Below are positions 1 to 10,290 of a DNA stretch of 64,000 bases, piece by piece. The notes under the pieces are model-generated. The model saw nothing but the letters and a program-made list of their open reading frames with translations. It was not told where the DNA came from and ran no database searches. The stretch is from Tanypteryx hageni (Eukaryota; Arthropoda; Insecta; Odonata; Petaluridae), in NCBI GenBank assembly GCA_028673005.1, contig CM054118.1, forward strand, positions 84,135,855 to 84,199,854, read 5' to 3'. The position numbers were made by a program, and so were the translations under genes. Every line of letters begins with the position of its first letter. Positions within the stretch are counted from its first letter, which is position 1.

Positions 1-300
1 GTTCCTCTTCTTCTTTTCTCTCTGTCTCTTTCTGTCTCCCTCTCTCTCTCTCTCTCCCTCCCTTCCTCTTTAATAATCCTCTCTCTTCCCTTTTAGCACT
101 CTTCTCGATCCACTCCCTCCATTGCCTCTCTGAATTTCTTTTGTCTGATCCCCATTCCCTCTCTCCACCCTTCCTCTTTCCGATCTCCTCCCTCTCCCTT
201 CCTTCCCTCCATCCTCGATTCCCGTACGCCCACGCACTTTCTCTCTCTCCCTCTCCCTATAATCCCACCCTATAAAATATCCGCACGCACACACCTTCAC
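1..300. repeat. pyrimidine-rich (CT) low-complexity tract
   Basis: The + strand is almost entirely C and T, with runs of CTCTCT and TCCC. Reading frames here are compositional artefacts rich in R, E and G on the minus strand. No motif or gene is visible. Similar tracts recur through the window on either strand. Confidence 0.8.
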
Positions 301-1655
301 ACACTCGCGAGCGGACTCCCTTTGTGTTTTTCTATTACTCGTTGAGCCCCAGGTAAAAAAAGGAACTTAATGTCAACACGAGGGCGATCCCATCCTCTCC
401 TAATTTTATTTGAGAGAGATAGGGACGCAGAGTGTCCAATTTTAGTGAACTCGCGGCTTAAAGCCTATACGCTCCTTGCATTGTTGTCTGTTTGAATAAA
501 TAGACGCGTGTGCGCCACTCGATGGAATGAGTTACGCCTCTGATCTCGTATAGCAATACCTCTTTTCTTTGTCTCTCTCTCTCGCAAGCTCCGTATTTGT
601 CTCCCAATCGAATTTCTGAGCTCATTGGCGTTTTATTTTTCCATTCTAGCTTTCGAGATGTTTTTTCTTGTAATAATACGAAGCGTTAACTTGTCATTTT
701 CTTTTCTCGAAGATTATCATATTAAAAAAAGTACCCCTGCGAAAAATGCGGTATTTATTTCCGAATTAGTTTTTACGTTTTTCAGGAAACCTCTGATAGA
801 CACAATGATATATTAAATTTAATCTACTGATCAGGTTAAAAAAGAACTCTGATGTTAAAATAAGGCTTTTCTGTCCAATTAAATCATAAAAATTACTACA
901 TTTTTCTTCCAATTATAATATTCGTTTTTAATATTAATCTAAATTAACTTGTCATTTTCTACAAAAATGGAGGTTTAGATTAATACACGGTATATTTAAT
1001 CACATTATTTTGGCATTTATTTCAATTTTTTAACATTGTTTACATTAAAACTCACTTGAGATCGTTGGTGTAAAAACATTTAACCTTTTGTTATTATGGT
1101 TCACATATTTATTTGACAAGAAAACTATGAATAAAACTGGAAAAATATAAACTGAAATTGTTTGTTTGACCAACACTGTTTGAAATGCAAATATATACTT
1201 CAAACGTCATAGTCATACTACTGTTCAAATTTAATTCTATGAGTAGAGATGGTAAATCAAAATAAATGCACACATTTGAGATGAATTAAATTATAGTTCC
1301 ATCGGAATGGTTTAACAAATTAATTATCTTTATATTTTTCCATACGTTTTAATAATAATAGTAACTGAATTGCATGCATGTAAAATATAGCAGAAGTTCT
1401 GAAATTGAAACTACGTCTTTAGATTCTAAATTCCGCTAAAGATTGCTATCCAAATTAATAACCAAGACTTAATTTCATTAAAAGTTATCATCAGGTCTTG
1501 CTTGAAGGACTGGCAGATGAACAAACATACTTCATATTTTTCTCTTCGGAAGCGTCGATGTGTCCAACCTCAAGATAATTGGAGCCATTTTTCCCATAGA
1601 CGCAGTCACCAGCTGTCGTGACAAGATTCAGCCGAGCGTCCTTTTGCAATTTTCA
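301..1655. other. gene-free AT-rich stretch
   Basis: I see no open frame with protein-like composition, no RNA gene and no clear repeat boundary. The first 300 bases are mixed in composition and the rest is AT-rich. Confidence 0.6.
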
Positions 1656-2590
1656 ATTCTCCGACCCGGCTTCCACCTTGGAGGCTCCCCTCGCCAATCC
1701 CCCCTAGCTCTCCCCTCGGCTCCATTCCCCCCTCTCCCCCCCCCCCAAACTCATCCCTCCTAGCGCACCTCCGTTGCATTCGTCCCCCCTTCTCCGCGAA
1801 TTAAATCACGTCCTATTCCCACCTCTTCTCGACCTCCACCGCAAACATGTTGCATAGCTCTCCCCTTTCGTCGTCCTTATCCCCATCTACCATTCGACGC
1901 ACCGCCTTCTTCCCGCCCCTTTCCCCCGTGACCCTGCCCCCCTCCTCCCGGGATAGAGCGCCTCGCCCTCTTTCTCCTCCTCCTCCACATTTTCCTCCTC
2001 CGCTCTTTCTCTCTCGCCATTACCCTCTCCAGGCATCGACCCTTTGCTACGAATCTCTCCCTTTTTCTCAAACTGAAAAGTCGACGGATTTATCGAGCAC
2101 CATAAATATGGCGATTATAATTCCCCTGTTGGCCGTCTCACGGCGGCCTCTCCCAGGGCTTCCTTGGGCTGCCCAAATTCCACCGTCAACCCCACTTTTC
2201 CCTTATGTGTCCCCGGTTCCTTCCCCCTTCCATTACCGACCCACCCATCCCACAATCCCCTTCCAAAAACTCGCAATGGCTCTCTCCACATTCCCTCCAT
2301 CTAACTTTCTTTCTCTCTCGACCTCAACCATTCCTGGTCGCTTTTCCCTCTCTCTTTCTCTCTCTTTCTCCCCTACCTCCCCGCTTCCTTTCCACTCTCT
2401 CTCTCTCTCTCCCTCTCCCTCCCTCATTCCTCTCCTCTTCCCGTCGCCCTCATCCATCCATCGCTTGAACTCTTTTCATTCTTTCTTACACCCTGGCTTC
2501 GAAAACTTCCATCCATTCATCCGTTTTCCCTCCATCTCACTAACCTTACTCCCAATCTCCCTCCACTCATCCCTCATTTTCTTCCCTTGA
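1656..2590. repeat. long polypyrimidine tract
   Basis: About 900 bases in which the + strand is dominated by C and T, including a C run near 1737-1747 and CT dinucleotide runs around 2340-2425. The 247-codon frame across it is only S/P/L/F low-complexity translation of pyrimidines and should not be called a gene. Confidence 0.8.
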
Positions 2591-3500
2591 TAGTTTTTAC
2601 GACTCCCAATAAAGGCGATAAGTCGTGCCGAGTCTACATATTTAACATTTCATGCAAGTGGTTTAGATTGTTCTCACGGATTTTATATTCTCGATTCTTA
2701 GCCTGGTTATAGACGTAGAGACGAGGCTGTTTCTATGCCATCTAAAATCCACGTTGAAACGGTACACTCACTTTACTCAATCTACCGAATTATTGTACCA
2801 AAAACACCGTCTCTTGAATCTTAAAAAATTATGGCGCATTAACAAGTTAATAAATCTTACAAGTAATGTGGTAACATTTAATTTCAAAGGTGATTTATCC
2901 GACAGGTACGGCGCATTCCCTGCAACTGCACCGCCTTTTTAACGATACCTGACAAAACTATGAAGTGAATCACTTAAGCGTTTCAGTCATGCCCTCCATG
3001 TCACTTCATAATCCACCCAGATAATCTCGTATTATCATAATAAAAACTTCATTTCTACAGAGTTCTATAAAAACTTTGTTTATGAATGAACTACAGGTGA
3101 ATCATCATTGATGATGGCTGCTTCGTAGCCAAAATACGCATCTGTCTTACTCCTCCTTCCCTTTAGTGTTGGAGAGAAATTATGTGTTTTATTTTAGCCA
3201 AAATATGAGCTCAATAATTTGCTTTTGAAATATTCATCTTTAGACTAACAAAAATGGGGTGATTTAGCGATATAACTGATGAGAAAGAATGAATTCCTTA
3301 TTATTACTTTGTTAATATTTTCACTAATTAACCATACTGTGGCATTTAAATTCATATTATATAACGACATAGGTAGAATTTTATGACAAAAAAATTAAAT
3401 GGATCAAACATCTGACTGTATTAAGTACAAGTAAACGTTCCAAGTATTCATAAATACACCAAAATAAGTAAATTAATGGAATATTGGGTTATAATTGTCT
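2591..3500. other. gene-free AT-rich stretch
   Basis: AT-rich DNA without a supportable gene. It holds one ribozyme-like hairpin motif near 3093-3140, listed separately. Confidence 0.6.
3093..3140 (+). ncRNA. degenerate hammerhead-ribozyme-like motif
   Basis: The sequence TTGATGA is followed by a 6-bp stem (GGCTGC, loop TTC, GTAGCC), then AAAA, then a possible two-pair helix closed by ATC. This resembles the hammerhead core CUGANGA - helix II - GAAA - short helix III - UH. Two core bases differ (C to T, G to A) and I could not find a convincing helix I. A related sequence lies near 35018-35066. Hammerheads with a minimal helix III are known from Penelope-like retroelements, so this may be a decayed retroelement terminus. 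An unrelated hairpin is also possible. Confidence 0.3.
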
Positions 3501-3597
3501 ATTTCAATCCAGAAAAAGGTGCATATTAAAAATAAATTAAAATTAAATTAATTTAATAACTTTTATAAAGCGCACAAAAAGTCTAAAAATAAAAATA

Positions 3598-4174
3598 CAG
3601 TGGACCCACGCTATACGATGGGTTCGGAATGCGATAAAATCACTTGACCATTTACGCTCATAAGGACATTAAGGTTCAAGATACGATTGATGATTCCGAT
3701 CCCGTTCCATTGGCTACACGCAGATACTCAGCCACAGGCCCGTATTCTAAGTCGCCACTCACACACAAAAAGTGACATTCATATGTTTACTAACTTGTAA
3801 TAACAATGTAGTAAACATATGAATGTCACTTTTTGAGTATTAGTGGCGACTTAAAATATGGGCCTTATAGTGGAGCCAGTGAAAGAAGTCCAACAACAAC
3901 CTCTCCACCCTTTCCATCACCATCCCTCGTAAGAGGCAGCTGTTTCAGTCTAAGGTAAGTGTTAATTTATTGTTGTTTTAGGTCGCCATTTTAATTAAAT
4001 AGTAATACGAGTTTCAAGTTTGATATTTTTAATATCACATTCGTTTTTAATCAAGTATATATTGCCTGGAACGAATTACCGGCAATCAGTGTGTTACTGG
4101 GTCCACAGTACAATATTTTCACAATACAATGGAGTCTGTAGAACGGAATGATACCATGAAGCGGGGGTCTACTG
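3598..4174. mobile_element. pogo/Tigger-like MITE (Tc1/mariner superfamily)
   Basis: Begins CAGTGGACCCACGCTATACG and ends GCGGGGGTCTACTG, so the terminal inverted repeats match in their outer part. It is flanked by TA on both sides (3596-3597 and 4175-4176), the usual target duplication of this superfamily. The CAGTGGACCC terminus is typical of pogo/Tigger elements. No transposase frame is visible in the 577 bp, so it is non-autonomous. It sits in the left arm of a larger hairpin element and itself carries a second hairpin element at 3737-3854. Confidence 0.75.
3737..3854. mobile_element. 118-bp hairpin MITE nested in the Tigger-like MITE
   Basis: Two arms of about 54 bases, beginning GGCCCGTATTCTAAGTCG on the left and GGCCCATATTTTAAGTCG on the reverse strand at the right, pair nearly perfectly around a loop of about 20 bases. 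The innermost part of each arm carries GTAAACATATGAATGTCACT or its complement. No target-site duplication is obvious. The ends resemble short palindromic MITEs of insects, but the superfamily cannot be fixed from this copy. Confidence 0.75.
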
Positions 4175-4490
4175 TATAATAATTTTGTTATTAATAACTT
4201 ATATAAAAGGCACTGAATGAAAAAGAAATAGTTAAAATTATGAAATTAATAGAGATATTGAATATATAAAAGTTATGTTGCATTCTTTGAGACATCTGAA
4301 ATAATTATTAGAATTGCTACATAACTTTCATATATTCAATATCTCTATTAATTCCATAATTTTAATTATTTCTTTTTCATTCAGTGCGTTTTACATAATT
4401 TATTAATAATTTTCATTTTTACACGTTGTGTGCGCTTTATAAAAGTTATTACTTAAAACATTTTGATTTATTTTTATTTTTAGTCTTAAT

Positions 4491-5220
4491 GTGAAATATG
4501 TGAATGTTAATATATTCTTCAATAATTAATTTCATTGACTAACTAGGGAGATGCACATTGAAATTCTATGGGAAAGTTTTTAATTGCAATTTCGTGAATG
4601 GATTATTTAAGTCACTGGTACCGAATTACACGAAACCGGCAACAACGCAAATCACTAAGACCGCGTAAAATTCTTGCGTTAAAAATTGATATGTTGATCG
4701 ATTCGATGCGTGTTCAAAAATCTATGGCAGAAAAATAAACTTTCGTTCTTTTAGGCGTTTGTTGTTTCAAGTCTCTACCTTCTACGATGATTATAAGTAA
4801 GTTAAATATGCGAATGATTAATGTTGTACATTCTGATGTATTCCTTATCGCATATAACGCAATGATCCATTTTCCTCTCCTTCCTTCTTTTTCTCTCTCT
4901 CTCTCTCCCGCATTAAAAGCATTCAAAGCACGCTTTCACCCACAAGGATTAAATAAATATAGGATTTCGAGTTTTAACAATGTAACTCGTTGGCAAGGCA
5001 AGATTTCCTCTAAATATGTGAATTATACGTTTAGCATGAGAGATTTTTAACTGTAGACGGAAAAATATTGACAGAATAAGAAATTCTATAATGTTTTTCT
5101 TTAAAATGGTTCAGATCCGAAGATTGTAGGTTAATTCTTTCTAATTTAGATCTCAAAAAGAATAAAAGCCTGCGCGTCGAAAAGTCAATGCTTAAGTGAT
5201 GGTTTATGGAAAATGGAACT
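4491..5220. other. gene-free AT-rich stretch
   Basis: AT-rich sequence with a short CT run at 4893-4908. No gene, RNA or clear repeat is visible. Confidence 0.55.
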
Positions 5221-5221
5221 G

Positions 5222-5310
5222 TCTTCCTTAGAATCGAACCCGGGTCGTTTTTCCAAAATATTTTTCGTCATTCACTTTTAATACGTGAATAAAGCATTCT
5301 TGCCAAATTT
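5222..5310 (-). mobile_element. tRNA-derived SINE fragment, copy A
   Basis: Read on the minus strand, a Pol III B-box-like GGGTTCGATTCTA lies about 30 bases after CACGTATTAAAAGTGAATGA. A second copy on the minus strand near 40645-40745 has CACGAATTATAAGTCAATGA at the same distance before GGTTCGAATCC. The sequence upstream also aligns (GCAAGAATGCTTTA against ACAGTAGTACTTTA). Two independent copies with one layout support a SINE family. Element ends were not determined. Confidence 0.5.
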
Positions 5311-5353
5311 AAATTTTTTCCTTAGGTTCTTTATCGATTTTATAGAGCTTGAC

Positions 5354-5357
<4 letters not shown>

Positions 5358-5414
<57 letters not shown>
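5358..5414. repeat. (TA)n microsatellite
   Basis: Uninterrupted alternating TA of about 57 bases, to the left of an inverted-repeat element. Confidence 0.95.
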
Positions 5415-5415
<1 letters not shown>

Positions 5416-5444
5416 CAACTTACGGAAAAGGAAAGGTAAAATAG

Positions 5445-5665
5445 ATATATGGATGTCAACAAGGTGTTGGGATGAGGAAACCCAGTGAGCACTCACCAAT
5501 CAAACGACTTCAGGTTGGCGTGGCCCCGGGGATGTCGAAGTGACACACGTAAAATAACACAAAAACACAGAAACATCACAAACGTAGAAGCTTTCGGAAC
5601 TACTCCTTCTTCAGCTACAGAGAGAGAACTCAGAACGTTTCCTCATCCCAACACCTTGTTGACAT

Positions 5666-5673
<8 letters not shown>
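5445..5673 (-). mobile_element. inverted-repeat element with Penelope-like 3' motif
   Basis: A perfect 36-bp inverted repeat is formed by 5445-5480 and 5638-5673 (left arm includes GTCAACAAGGTGTTGGGATG). The outer ends run into (TA)n blocks on both sides. On the minus strand the interior contains CTGAAGA, a GGA/TCC stem and GAAAGC. This arrangement is familiar from 3' regions of Penelope-like elements and resembles a hammerhead core. Penelope-like elements often carry terminal repeats in inverted orientation and may sit in AT microsatellites. Assignment to that class is inference. The perfect arms suggest a recent origin. Confidence 0.5.

Positions 5674-5732
<59 letters not shown>
5668..5732. 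repeat. (TA)n microsatellite, mariner target
   Basis: Alternating TA of about 65 bases that forms the right flank of the 36-bp inverted-repeat element. The mariner element begins directly after its last TA, as expected for TA-targeted insertion. Confidence 0.95.
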
Positions 5733-5733
<1 letters not shown>

Positions 5734-6999
5734 GAGGGTGAATCAAAAAGTTCCCGGAAAGTTTAAGTAACAATGTTCCTGTATTCCAAATAATAACAAA
5801 GCATTGTTGCCTAAAACTAGCAATATCTTAGCCATAACAGTTCAATATTTCGTAATAATTCATTCATATGTTATAATATAAAAGCAGTTTTTCTAACCCA
5901 TTAATTCATGAGTATGGATAACTTAAAGTTTGAGATTCGAGTAAACGTAAAGTTTTTGACAAAACTTAAATGGAAATCGAATGCCATTATTCAGGCTTTG
6001 CAGAAAGTTTACGGGGATAATGCATCTAAGAAAACTACCGTTAATGAATGGATTAAACGGTTTAAGCTTGTACGAGAAGACATTAAAGATGACTATCCAA
6101 ATGGAAGACCATCAACGTCGATCAACGAAGAAACCGTGGTCGCCGTCCAATCAGTTAGGGAAGAAGATAGACGAGTTTCAGTGCAAATGATAGCCAAACG
6201 TTTGGACGTCGCATATGGCTCAGCTCAATCAATCCTCAAGGATAGTTTAGGATTAAGCAAGCTTTCTGCTAGATGGGTACCGAAAGCGTTGCGCCCTGAA
6301 CACAAGACTCAGAGAACTGACCATGCAGTTGAGTACCTCAACCGATTTGTTGCAGACCCAGAAGATTTCTTTCGCCAAATAGTGACTGGTGATAAAACAT
6401 GGATCAACCAGTACGATCCGGAAAGCAAAATTCAATCTAAACAATGGTTACCAAGGGGGTCAAGTGGACCAATAAATTTCAAAGCTGAACAATCAATCAA
6501 GAAGGTTATGGCAATTGTTTTTTGGGATAATGAAGGTGTAATCATGGTCAATTTTCTTGAGGGGCAACGGACAGTAACAGGAGGTTATTTCGGACAAGTT
6601 TTTAAAATACTGTACGCTGCGATTATAAAAAAAGGCCTTGGAAACTGCACCGGCGAATTCTGTTTCACCATGACAATGCTCCAGCACATTCATCTACGGT
6701 ATCAAGAGCTGTGCTTCGAGAATTACGGTGGGAGACGTTGTCTCACCCACCCTACAGTCCAGACTTGGCTTTTTCGGACTTTTTTCTGTTTCCCAAATTA
6801 AAGGAGCACATCAAGGGAGTTCGCTGGGAATTGATATGTGAGGCCAAACAAGCAGTTTTGAACTGGCTTCATTCAGACGAACAAAATTTCTACAAAAATG
6901 GGTTAGAACGATGGCGACATCGAATGGAAAAGTGTTTAGAGTTAAATGGTGAATAAGTTGAAAAATAACTCCAAAATAAATGGTTCTTTTTGAGTTTCT
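5733..6999 (+). mobile_element. mariner transposon copy
   Basis: The left end starts CGAGGGTGAATCAAAAAGTT directly after a TA, and a mariner transposase frame starts 175 bases later. The expected right inverted repeat is not intact: only a short similar stretch (GGTTCTTTTTGAGTTTCT, 6982-6999) follows the stop codon, and a tRNA-like SINE head begins about 12 bases further on. The right end is therefore probably eroded or replaced. The size of about 1.27 kb is normal for mariner. Confidence 0.8.
5908..6956 (+). pseudogene. mariner transposase, DD34D, one frameshift
   Basis: Encodes a cut-and-paste transposase of the Tc1/mariner superfamily. The first frame (5908-6801) carries the N-terminal helix-turn-helix DNA-binding region, then the first catalytic Asp in VTGDKTW (residue 162). 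The second frame, ending at the TAA at 6954-6956, carries the second Asp in FHHDNAPAH (codon 6672-6674) and the third in SPDLAFSDFFLFPK, with 34 residues between them as in true mariners. The frame changes at a run of seven A at 6627-6633, so a single homopolymer slip accounts for the break. Apart from this the coding sequence is open, which points to fairly recent inactivation, or to a sequencing error in the A run. The total length of about 349 residues equals the family norm. Confidence 0.9.
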
Positions 7000-7010
7000 A
7001 TTGTTTTTAT

Positions 7011-7112
7011 ATGCACTGGTGGTGTAGTGGTTAGCGTGTCGGCTTTCTATTGCAAAGTTCGGGGGTTCAAACCCCTCGAATGGAGGTTTTATTTAAAAAA
7101 AAAAAAAAAAAA
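7011..7112 (+). mobile_element. tRNA-derived SINE head with poly(A) tail
   Basis: The sequence from GGTGGTGTAGTGGTTAGC has the layout of a tRNA 5' half (Pol III A box). GGGGGTTCAAACCCCTC is a 5-bp T-arm hairpin and matches the B box. Between them GCTTT and AAAGT can pair around the 7-base loop CTATTGC as an anticodon arm. The acceptor ends do not pair, so it is not a functional tRNA. An A run of 18 (7095-7112) follows. It lies between the mariner remnant and the LINE 5' end. Confidence 0.65.
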
Positions 7113-10100
7113 CACTATCATCAGTGCCTGGCAGTAGGCAGCAGTACTGTCAGTATGGTATAGAGCCGAAAACAAATGATGTTGGTTGGGTCTATATCCA
7201 ATACAGCTGTAGGCGTGATCAGGACGATTTGAACGGCTACAGTACTGCGATGTGGAAAGCAAGAGGGAAACTACCACATTACAATCCCTAGTAAAGATTA
7301 TATGGTTGGACAATATGAGTTCTCTCGAGGTAAAACAATCCGGAGGTAAAATAGTCCCCCAATCGGATCTCCGGGCGGGGACTGCCTTGAGGAAAACATT
7401 TGTCGAAAGTAAATTACGAATAGGGACTTGGAACGTAAGAACTATGAGAAAGGCAGGAAAGCTAGAGAACTTGAAAGAAGAAATGAGAAGAAATAGAGTT
7501 GACATTATAGGGCTAAGCGAAACTAGATGGGAGGGAGAAGGACAGTTCGACTCGGAAGAATTCACGGTAGTTTATTCTGGAGGAAATAGTGGGGAAAGGG
7601 GAGTAGCTCTGGTACTTAGGAAAGATATTATGAAAAGCGTGACCAAGATAATAGCAACGAACGATAGACTGATGGCAATAAAGCTAGAAGCAGTCCCAGT
7701 GGACATGCTGATAATCCAGGTATATATGCCAACGTCAGCTCATGACGATGAAGAAATAGATGAAATCTATGAGCAAATTAATGAAATTTACGAAGAAGAC
7801 GGAAGAGGAAAGGTAAACTGCATAATAATGGGAGATTGGAACAGCATAGTCGGAGAAGGACAGGAAGAAAATGTTGTCGGGCAATACGGACTTGGGAAGA
7901 GAAATCGAGGAGGGGAGAAACTCGTAGAATTCTGCATCAATAATGACCTTGTAGTGACTAATACATGGTTCAAAAACCATAAACGAAGGTTATACACATG
8001 GAAAAGCCCAGGAGACAGAAAGAGATGCCAAATAGATTACATCCTTGTAAAACAAAGATTCAGGAACAGCATAAAGAACGCCAAGGCATTGCAAGGAGCA
8101 GACATTGATTCAGATCACAGCCTTCTAATACTTGACGTGAATACAAAGCTCAAACAAATAAGAAAAACGAGAAGAGAAAGACAGACCTGGGACCTAGAAA
8201 AACTGAAAGAAAGGCAGGATGTAGTCAGCATGAAGTTGGAAGATAACCTAAGAAAGTTGGAAAACAAACCGAAGACCGTTGATATAGAATGGGATGAAAT
8301 TAAAACCAGTATCAAGGATACCTTGGATAAAGAGATTGGAAAACAAGAGAAGAAAATCAGAAAACCATGGATCACGAAGGAAATGCTGGAGAAAATGGAT
8401 GAGAGACGAAAATGGAAAAACGTTAACACTGAAGAAGGTAGAGCCAACTATAGGCGTATAAACAATGAGTTGAGAAGGGTAACAGATAAAGCTAGAGAAA
8501 ATTGGATAAAAGGAAAATGCGATGAAATAGAACAGATGGAGAAATTAGGACGGTACGATATGATGTACGCTAGGGCACTGGAATTAGAAGATAAGAAGTC
8601 TAATGGAATTCGTGGTAAAGGAATTATGAATACAGATGGGAAGATAGTCTCAGAAACAAAGGATGTAGCACAGATATGGGAAGAATACATTAAGGAATTA
8701 TACAGCAAACAGGCAGGAGCGGCAAAAATAGAACTGGAAAATGAGGAAAACATTGAAGAAGACAACTTGGGACCAAGTATTATGGAGAGCGAAGTAGAAA
8801 AGGCGATGGTGGAACTAAAGAAGGGGAAAGCCACTGGCAGCGATGGAATACCGGCTGAGATACTTAAAGTCATAGGATCAGAAGGACTAAAAGCGATCAC
8901 GAAATTAATTAATAAGATTTACGACACGGGAGAGTGGCCTCAGGATTTCCTAGAAGTAACAATGATCCCTCTAAAGAAGAAGCCAAAAGCAATGCAGTGT
9001 AAAGATTACAGAACTATAAGCCTTCTGTCACACACATCGAAGATCATCACGAGGATTCTTAATAAAAGGCTGGAGAAAAAGGCAGAAGAAATAATAGGGG
9101 AAGATCAATTCGGTTTCAGAAAAGGACGAGGAACTAGAGATGCTATAGGAGTAGTTAGAATCATATCAGAAAGGGCAATAGAATACAGTCAAGATATCTG
9201 CGCATGTTTCGTAGACTGGCAGAAGGCCTTCGATAGAGTAAATTGGGTCAAGTTGATGAAGATATTAAAGGATATAGGTGTAGACTGGAAAGACAGGAGA
9301 CTGATTAGGAATCTATATGAGAATCAAGTTGTAAAGGTCAGGTTTGAGAATGTGGACACCTGCGGAATAAATATCGGTAGAGGAGTAAGACAAGGCTGCT
9401 GCCTATCGCCAACCCTATTCAATATATATGGAGAAAGTCTAATGCAAGAAGCTTTAGAAGGCACAGGGGATTTCAAAATTGGAGGAAGGATTTTAAGAAC
9501 AGTAAAATACGCAGATGATCAAGTACTTCTAGCAAGAAAGGAAGAGGAGCTACAAAAAATGATAAATAGACTAGTGATAACAGGTAGAAAATACGGTATG
9601 GAAATAAATACAGAAAAATCCAAGGTCATTCGAATATCGGGTAAAGAAGAAAATCTGAACATAACTATTGGGGGAAAGCCATTAGAACAAGTTTCAGAAT
9701 ATAAATACCTTGGAAGTATCATAACACGAGAGGCAAAATGTACGAATGAGATCAAAACTAGAATAGGAAAAGCAAAAGCGGCTTTCAGGAGAAAGAAACA
9801 ACTACTTACAGGGAATATAAGGGAAGATATCCGCAAGAAGTTGATAAAATGCTACGTATGGAGTATAGCATTGTATGGGGCAGAAACATGGACGCTAAGG
9901 AAAAATGACATCAAATACTTGGAAAGCTTTGAAATGTGGACTTGGAGGAGAATGCTGAAGATAAAATGGACAGATAGGATGAAAAACGATGAAGTGCTAC
10001 GAAGAATAGGAGAGAAGCGAATGATTATACAGACTATTAGAAAGAGGAAGGCTAACTGGGTTGGACATTACCTGAGGAGAGAGAGTATGATTAAAGACGT

Positions 10101-10290
10101 GTTAGAAGGAAAACTAGATGGGAAAAGGGAAAGAGGCAGGAAAAGGTTTCAGCTGATAGACGATTTGAAAGGGAAAGAGAGTTATCAAGATATGAAGAGG
10201 ACAGCGGAAAATAGGAGTATATGGAGAACCAGGTTTAACCATGAATAATCACGGACCTGTCTACGGACAGACTACCTATGATGATGATAT
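7113..10290 (+). mobile_element. RTE-like non-LTR retrotransposon, near complete
   Basis: The unit has a 5' region of about 140-200 bases, one long endonuclease-reverse transcriptase frame, a 3' UTR of only about 40 bases, and a terminus of ATG/ATA-type short repeats (TGATGATGATATATAT) near 10278-10292. Single ORF, short 3' UTR and a simple-repeat terminus are typical of the RTE clade. A 5'-truncated copy of its last 170 bases is at 51893-52052, which supports the 3' boundary. The exact 5' end and target duplication were not found. Confidence 0.85.
7315..10248 (+). CDS. RTE-like endonuclease-reverse transcriptase polyprotein
   Basis: This is the replicase of a LINE. The endonuclease nicks the target and the RT copies the element RNA onto the exposed end. 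The frame is open from 7219 and the first ATG is at 7315. A GTG at 7252 would add 21 residues, and numbering here counts from it. Residues 55-300 are an APE-type endonuclease: GTWNVR (58-63), SETRW with Glu90, GDWN with Asp195 and Asn197, SDHS with Asp288 and His289. The RT domain follows at about 520-800: motif A FVDWQKAFDRV with Asp655, motif B GVRQGCCLSPTLFN near 711-724, motif C YADD at 753-756. The C-terminal part after about 850 has the W/GH/R-rich pattern of RTE proteins. All catalytic residues are present and no stop or frameshift interrupts about 980 codons, so this copy may be or recently was active. Purine-biased codon use is unlike the flanks. Confidence 0.92.
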   Translation: MSSLEVKQSGGKIVPQSDLRAGTALRKTFVESKLRIGTWNVRTMRKAGKLENLKEEMRRNRVDIIGLSETRWEGEGQFDSEEFTVVYSGGNSGERGVALVLRKDIMKSVTKIIATNDRLMAIKLEAVPVDMLIIQVYMPTSAHDDEEIDEIYEQINEIYEEDGRGKVNCIIMGDWNSIVGEGQEENVVGQYGLGKRNRGGEKLVEFCINNDLVVTNTWFKNHKRRLYTWKSPGDRKRCQIDYILVKQRFRNSIKNAKALQGADIDSDHSLLILDVNTKLKQIRKTRRERQTWDLEKLKERQDVVSMKLEDNLRKLENKPKTVDIEWDEIKTSIKDTLDKEIGKQEKKIRKPWITKEMLEKMDERRKWKNVNTEEGRANYRRINNELRRVTDKARENWIKGKCDEIEQMEKLGRYDMMYARALELEDKKSNGIRGKGIMNTDGKIVSETKDVAQIWEEYIKELYSKQAGAAKIELENEENIEEDNLGPSIMESEVEKAMVELKKGKATGSDGIPAEILKVIGSEGLKAITKLINKIYDTGEWPQDFLEVTMIPLKKKPKAMQCKDYRTISLLSHTSKIITRILNKRLEKKAEEIIGEDQFGFRKGRGTRDAIGVVRIISERAIEYSQDICACFVDWQKAFDRVNWVKLMKILKDIGVDWKDRRLIRNLYENQVVKVRFENVDTCGINIGRGVRQGCCLSPTLFNIYGESLMQEALEGTGDFKIGGRILRTVKYADDQVLLARKEEELQKMINRLVITGRKYGMEINTEKSKVIRISGKEENLNITIGGKPLEQVSEYKYLGSIITREAKCTNEIKTRIGKAKAAFRRKKQLLTGNIREDIRKKLIKCYVWSIALYGAETWTLRKNDIKYLESFEMWTWRRMLKIKWTDRMKNDEVLRRIGEKRMIIQTIRKRKANWVGHYLRRESMIKDVLEGKLDGKRERGRKRFQLIDDLKGKESYQDMKRTAENRSIWRTRFNHE

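Larger units (their letters stand above)
3527..4490. mobile_element. large hairpin MITE, split by a nested insertion
   Basis: The left arm (3527-3597 continued at 4177-4276) is an imperfect reverse complement of the right arm (4319 to about 4490), with a loop of about 40 bases. A shared block is ATAACTTTTATAAAGCGCAC at about 3555-3574 and its complement at about 4433-4452. The left arm is interrupted at a TA dinucleotide by a 577-bp element (3598-4174), and arm pairing resumes directly after it. With the insert removed, the element would be roughly 390 bp. No coding sequence is present. The outer ends are diffuse and I could not define a target-site duplication. Confidence 0.7.

Noticed and set aside
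1847..2590. 247-codon open frame
   Set aside because: Entirely S/P/L/F low complexity from a polypyrimidine tract, with equally long frames in other phases and on the other strand.
5278..5766. Frames containing long Ile-Tyr runs
   Set aside because: Translations of (TA)n microsatellites.
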